DNA of 64,000 nucleotides from Alviniconcha marisindica (taxonomy: Eukaryota; Mollusca; Gastropoda; Provannidae): the NCBI GenBank assembly GCA_018857735.1, contig JABMCL010002919.1:451001-515000 (forward strand), in the 5' to 3' direction. Position numbers and translations under genes: made by a program. Shown here one piece after another: positions 62,255 through 64,000 of this stretch. Positions within the stretch are counted from its first letter, which is position 1. Each line of letters opens with the position of its first letter. The notes beneath the pieces were generated by a model. The model did no database searches and was not told the DNA's origin. It saw only the letters and a list, made by a program, of their open reading frames with translations.

Positions 62255-62699
62255 ACACCTATGTGATGGAAAATATAAACATTCCTTAGTTGATTTAATG
62301 CTCGACAGACGAAAATGAAATGATTTTTTCTCTCTCCTCTGCCGCTCCGCACAGAGGGCACAAACACAGGACGATGGAGAGAGGGGTTACGGGAGCGAGT
62401 GAGGAAGAGGTGGCGCGGGGAGGGGACGATAACACAGAGGACGAGATAAACATTTTGTGAACATGTTTTAGTCCCACAGTTCGTGCTTTTCACGGATCAT
62501 CGAATTTTTCTTTTTAGTCACCTTCAGTATGTGAGAATCGCTGTGTGAATAGTGTTTTTACTAGCTACGTCAGATGTAAGAAATAGATAGCCCTCCGAAG
62601 AAGACAGTTGTGCCGAAAGTTTGGTGGGACTGCTTTTTTTCGAATTTCTCTCAAAACCCTCAAGGAAAAAATCTGTTTAGATAAGAACATCAGACACGA

Positions 62700-62703
<4 letters not shown>

Positions 62704-62788
<85 letters not shown>
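62704..62788. repeat. (GA)n microsatellite
   Basis: About 42 GA units, ending in (AGAACA)n. Confidence 0.97.
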
Positions 62789-62789
<1 letters not shown>

Positions 62790-62922
62790 AAGAACAAGAA
62801 CAAGAAAGTTATTTGTTTTAGGCCATTAGCCTCTTTCACAAAGAACATGAACACACTGCATATTTAGGCTGCACAATACATTTTTTAAACATGCTTCTAG
62901 TGACAAAGTGTTTACTGATTCC

Positions 62923-62966
62923 CCCCCCTCCCCCCCCTCCCCCCCCCCCCCCCCCCCACACACAGC
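62923..62966. repeat. Poly(C) run
   Basis: Cs with two T interruptions followed by ACACACA. Confidence 0.93.
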
Positions 62967-63003
62967 ACCTACACATACAACTACGTTCCGCTACTATTCC
63001 AAA

Positions 63004-64000
63004 TCAGTCAGTTATCTGTCTCATTTTCCCTGCCTTGATAAGAAACAATGTAATCTGCTGCAAACGGCATTGATTAGTTGTTTCCATAACTGAATGGTAA
63101 GGAACGCTACTCCGCAGACCGTCACGCCTTAAAAAGTCAGGTCTAATATTATTGTACGTTGTACATTTGCACAGAACATGCAGCTCGTCCTCTGTCTCGT
63201 GTGGGCAAAACGGGCATGAGGTATCTGCTCCAGGCTTAAAACGGAATCTGTGGACTTTTATCCACGACACTCCTGCCCTAAATCTTAGCAATGCGTCTCT
63301 CAAGTGTCCTCTCATTGAACAGATGTACTCTTCCATACCAAAGTTTTGTTTCATGAGTTTGTATTCAAAGAACCTGTCACTTGATTCGAGCTTGTCATGC
63401 CAGGTTTGCCCAAAGCAATCTTTTAAGCGTTGAGAAAAGGTCCTAAGAAACTTCTTTTCGTCCCCTGCTCCCTGATTGTACCACACTTCGCCGAAGCCTT
63501 GCTTTAGTAGCAGCTCTTTCACTCTTCCAGCCCAAGATACCTTGCCCCTTTCCGCCAGATTCTGAGAACATCGGTACGCCCCAAAAGGCAGCCGATCTCG
63601 ATTCAGTTTCAGGAGTCTCAGCCAGTATTTTATGCTGCGTATCTGGGAGCTGACGGCCAGCGGGTACCTACCGCTTTCACCATACACTATGATGCTAGGA
63701 GTTCTGTTGCTTAACCTCAAGAACCTCTTGATGGCAAATAAGTGAACCTTTTCAACTGTTTCCACTCTCCCTGTACCCCATATCTCAGAGGCGTACAAAA
63801 GTGCTGGCTGTATTTGGGCATCAAAGATCTTACTGAACACTCCCCAATCTGTGCAATTTATCTTTCTGAGTGCTTTCAAAATGGTGATAATCTTCCGTTT
63901 AGCCTTTGGTATAAAATCTGCTACAGCTTGCGTTGTGCTAAGTTTAGTACTTAACGCTATGCCTAGGTACTTGTACGAGTTTACTACTTCAAGTTGTACA
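63004..64000 (-). CDS. Non-LTR retrotransposon reverse transcriptase, C-terminal part (5' partial)
   Basis: An open minus-strand frame of about 332 codons runs from the right window edge to the stop at 63004-63006. It starts within VVNSYKYLGIALSTKLSTTQ, the YKYLG motif that closes the RT core in many LINEs. It continues through IIQ-type thumb sequence (QIQPALLYASEIWGTG) to a C-terminal CPFCPHETEDELHVLCKC, a Cys/His cluster (C-x2-C-x8-H-x3-C). Any start codon lies outside the window. The frame has no stop or frameshift, so this copy may be young. The clade was not determined. Confidence 0.85.
   Translation of the reverse strand, partial: VQLEVVNSYKYLGIALSTKLSTTQAVADFIPKAKRKIITILKALRKINCTDWGVFSKIFDAQIQPALLYASEIWGTGRVETVEKVHLFAIKRFLRLSNRTPSIIVYGESGRYPLAVSSQIRSIKYWLRLLKLNRDRLPFGAYRCSQNLAERGKVSWAGRVKELLLKQGFGEVWYNQGAGDEKKFLRTFSQRLKDCFGQTWHDKLESSDRFFEYKLMKQNFGMEEYICSMRGHLRDALLRFRAGVSWIKVHRFRFKPGADTSCPFCPHETEDELHVLCKCTTYNNIRPDFLRRDGLRSSVPYHSVMETTNQCRLQQITLFLIKAGKMRQITD

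Overview
The window is nuclear DNA of a metazoan with long introns, almost certainly a lophotrochozoan and most likely a mollusc (gastropod or similar). This rests on one large conserved animal gene split into many small exons, tRNA-derived SINEs, CR1-like and other LINE fragments, and very dense (CA)n/(GA)n microsatellites and minisatellites. The species cannot be named from sequence alone.

One gene dominates. Nineteen predicted + strand exons between 8915 and 45165 encode the conserved part and the complete C-terminus of an SLC4 Na+-coupled bicarbonate transporter (NDCBE/NBCn group, related to vertebrate SLC4A7/A8/A10). All exon junctions keep phase, and the joined exons give 1138 residues after the first split codon. 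The exon or exons encoding the extreme N-terminus lie upstream of the window, or in the first 8.9 kb where I could not recognise them. Exon 5 (19120-19218) is a probable cassette exon. The cytoplasmic N-domain is in exons 1-8, the membrane domain with a glycosylated, four-cysteine extracellular loop in exons 9-17, and the cytoplasmic tail in exons 17-19, ending in a class I PDZ-type ligand. The 3' UTR starts at 45166 and has candidate poly(A) signals at 45292, 45478 and 46263.

The introns are built largely from tandem repeats: a 63-bp array (7.1 kb), a compound array touching the exon 3 acceptor (10.9-11.6 kb), a 27-bp array (22.2-23.6 kb), a 73-bp array (27.2-28.0 kb), a 40-bp array (29.1-31.1 kb), a G-rich 36-bp array (31.9-33.6 kb), and arrays at 37.3, 39.8 and 42.7 kb. 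Several contain acceptor-like motifs or lie next to exon borders. Just before exon 9 the acceptor and first exon bases have been duplicated, leaving a decoy micro-exon.

Mobile elements include two tRNA-derived SINE families with two or more copies each, further tRNA-like heads, a 309-bp foldback element, a TTAA-flanked piggyBac-like MITE nested in a second copy of that foldback family, a TA-flanked mariner-type MITE (59.9-60.5 kb), two CR1-like LINE 3' ends, and a non-LTR reverse-transcriptase C-terminus running off the right edge on the minus strand.

From about 46.5 kb to the right edge I see no cellular protein-coding gene. The stretch holds possible long 3' UTR or intergenic DNA, a 100-bp array (47.6-48.1 kb), (GA)n tracts, a 29-bp minisatellite with inverted monomers nearby, and the transposon remnants. 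Most long open frames in the window are low-complexity translations of repeats.
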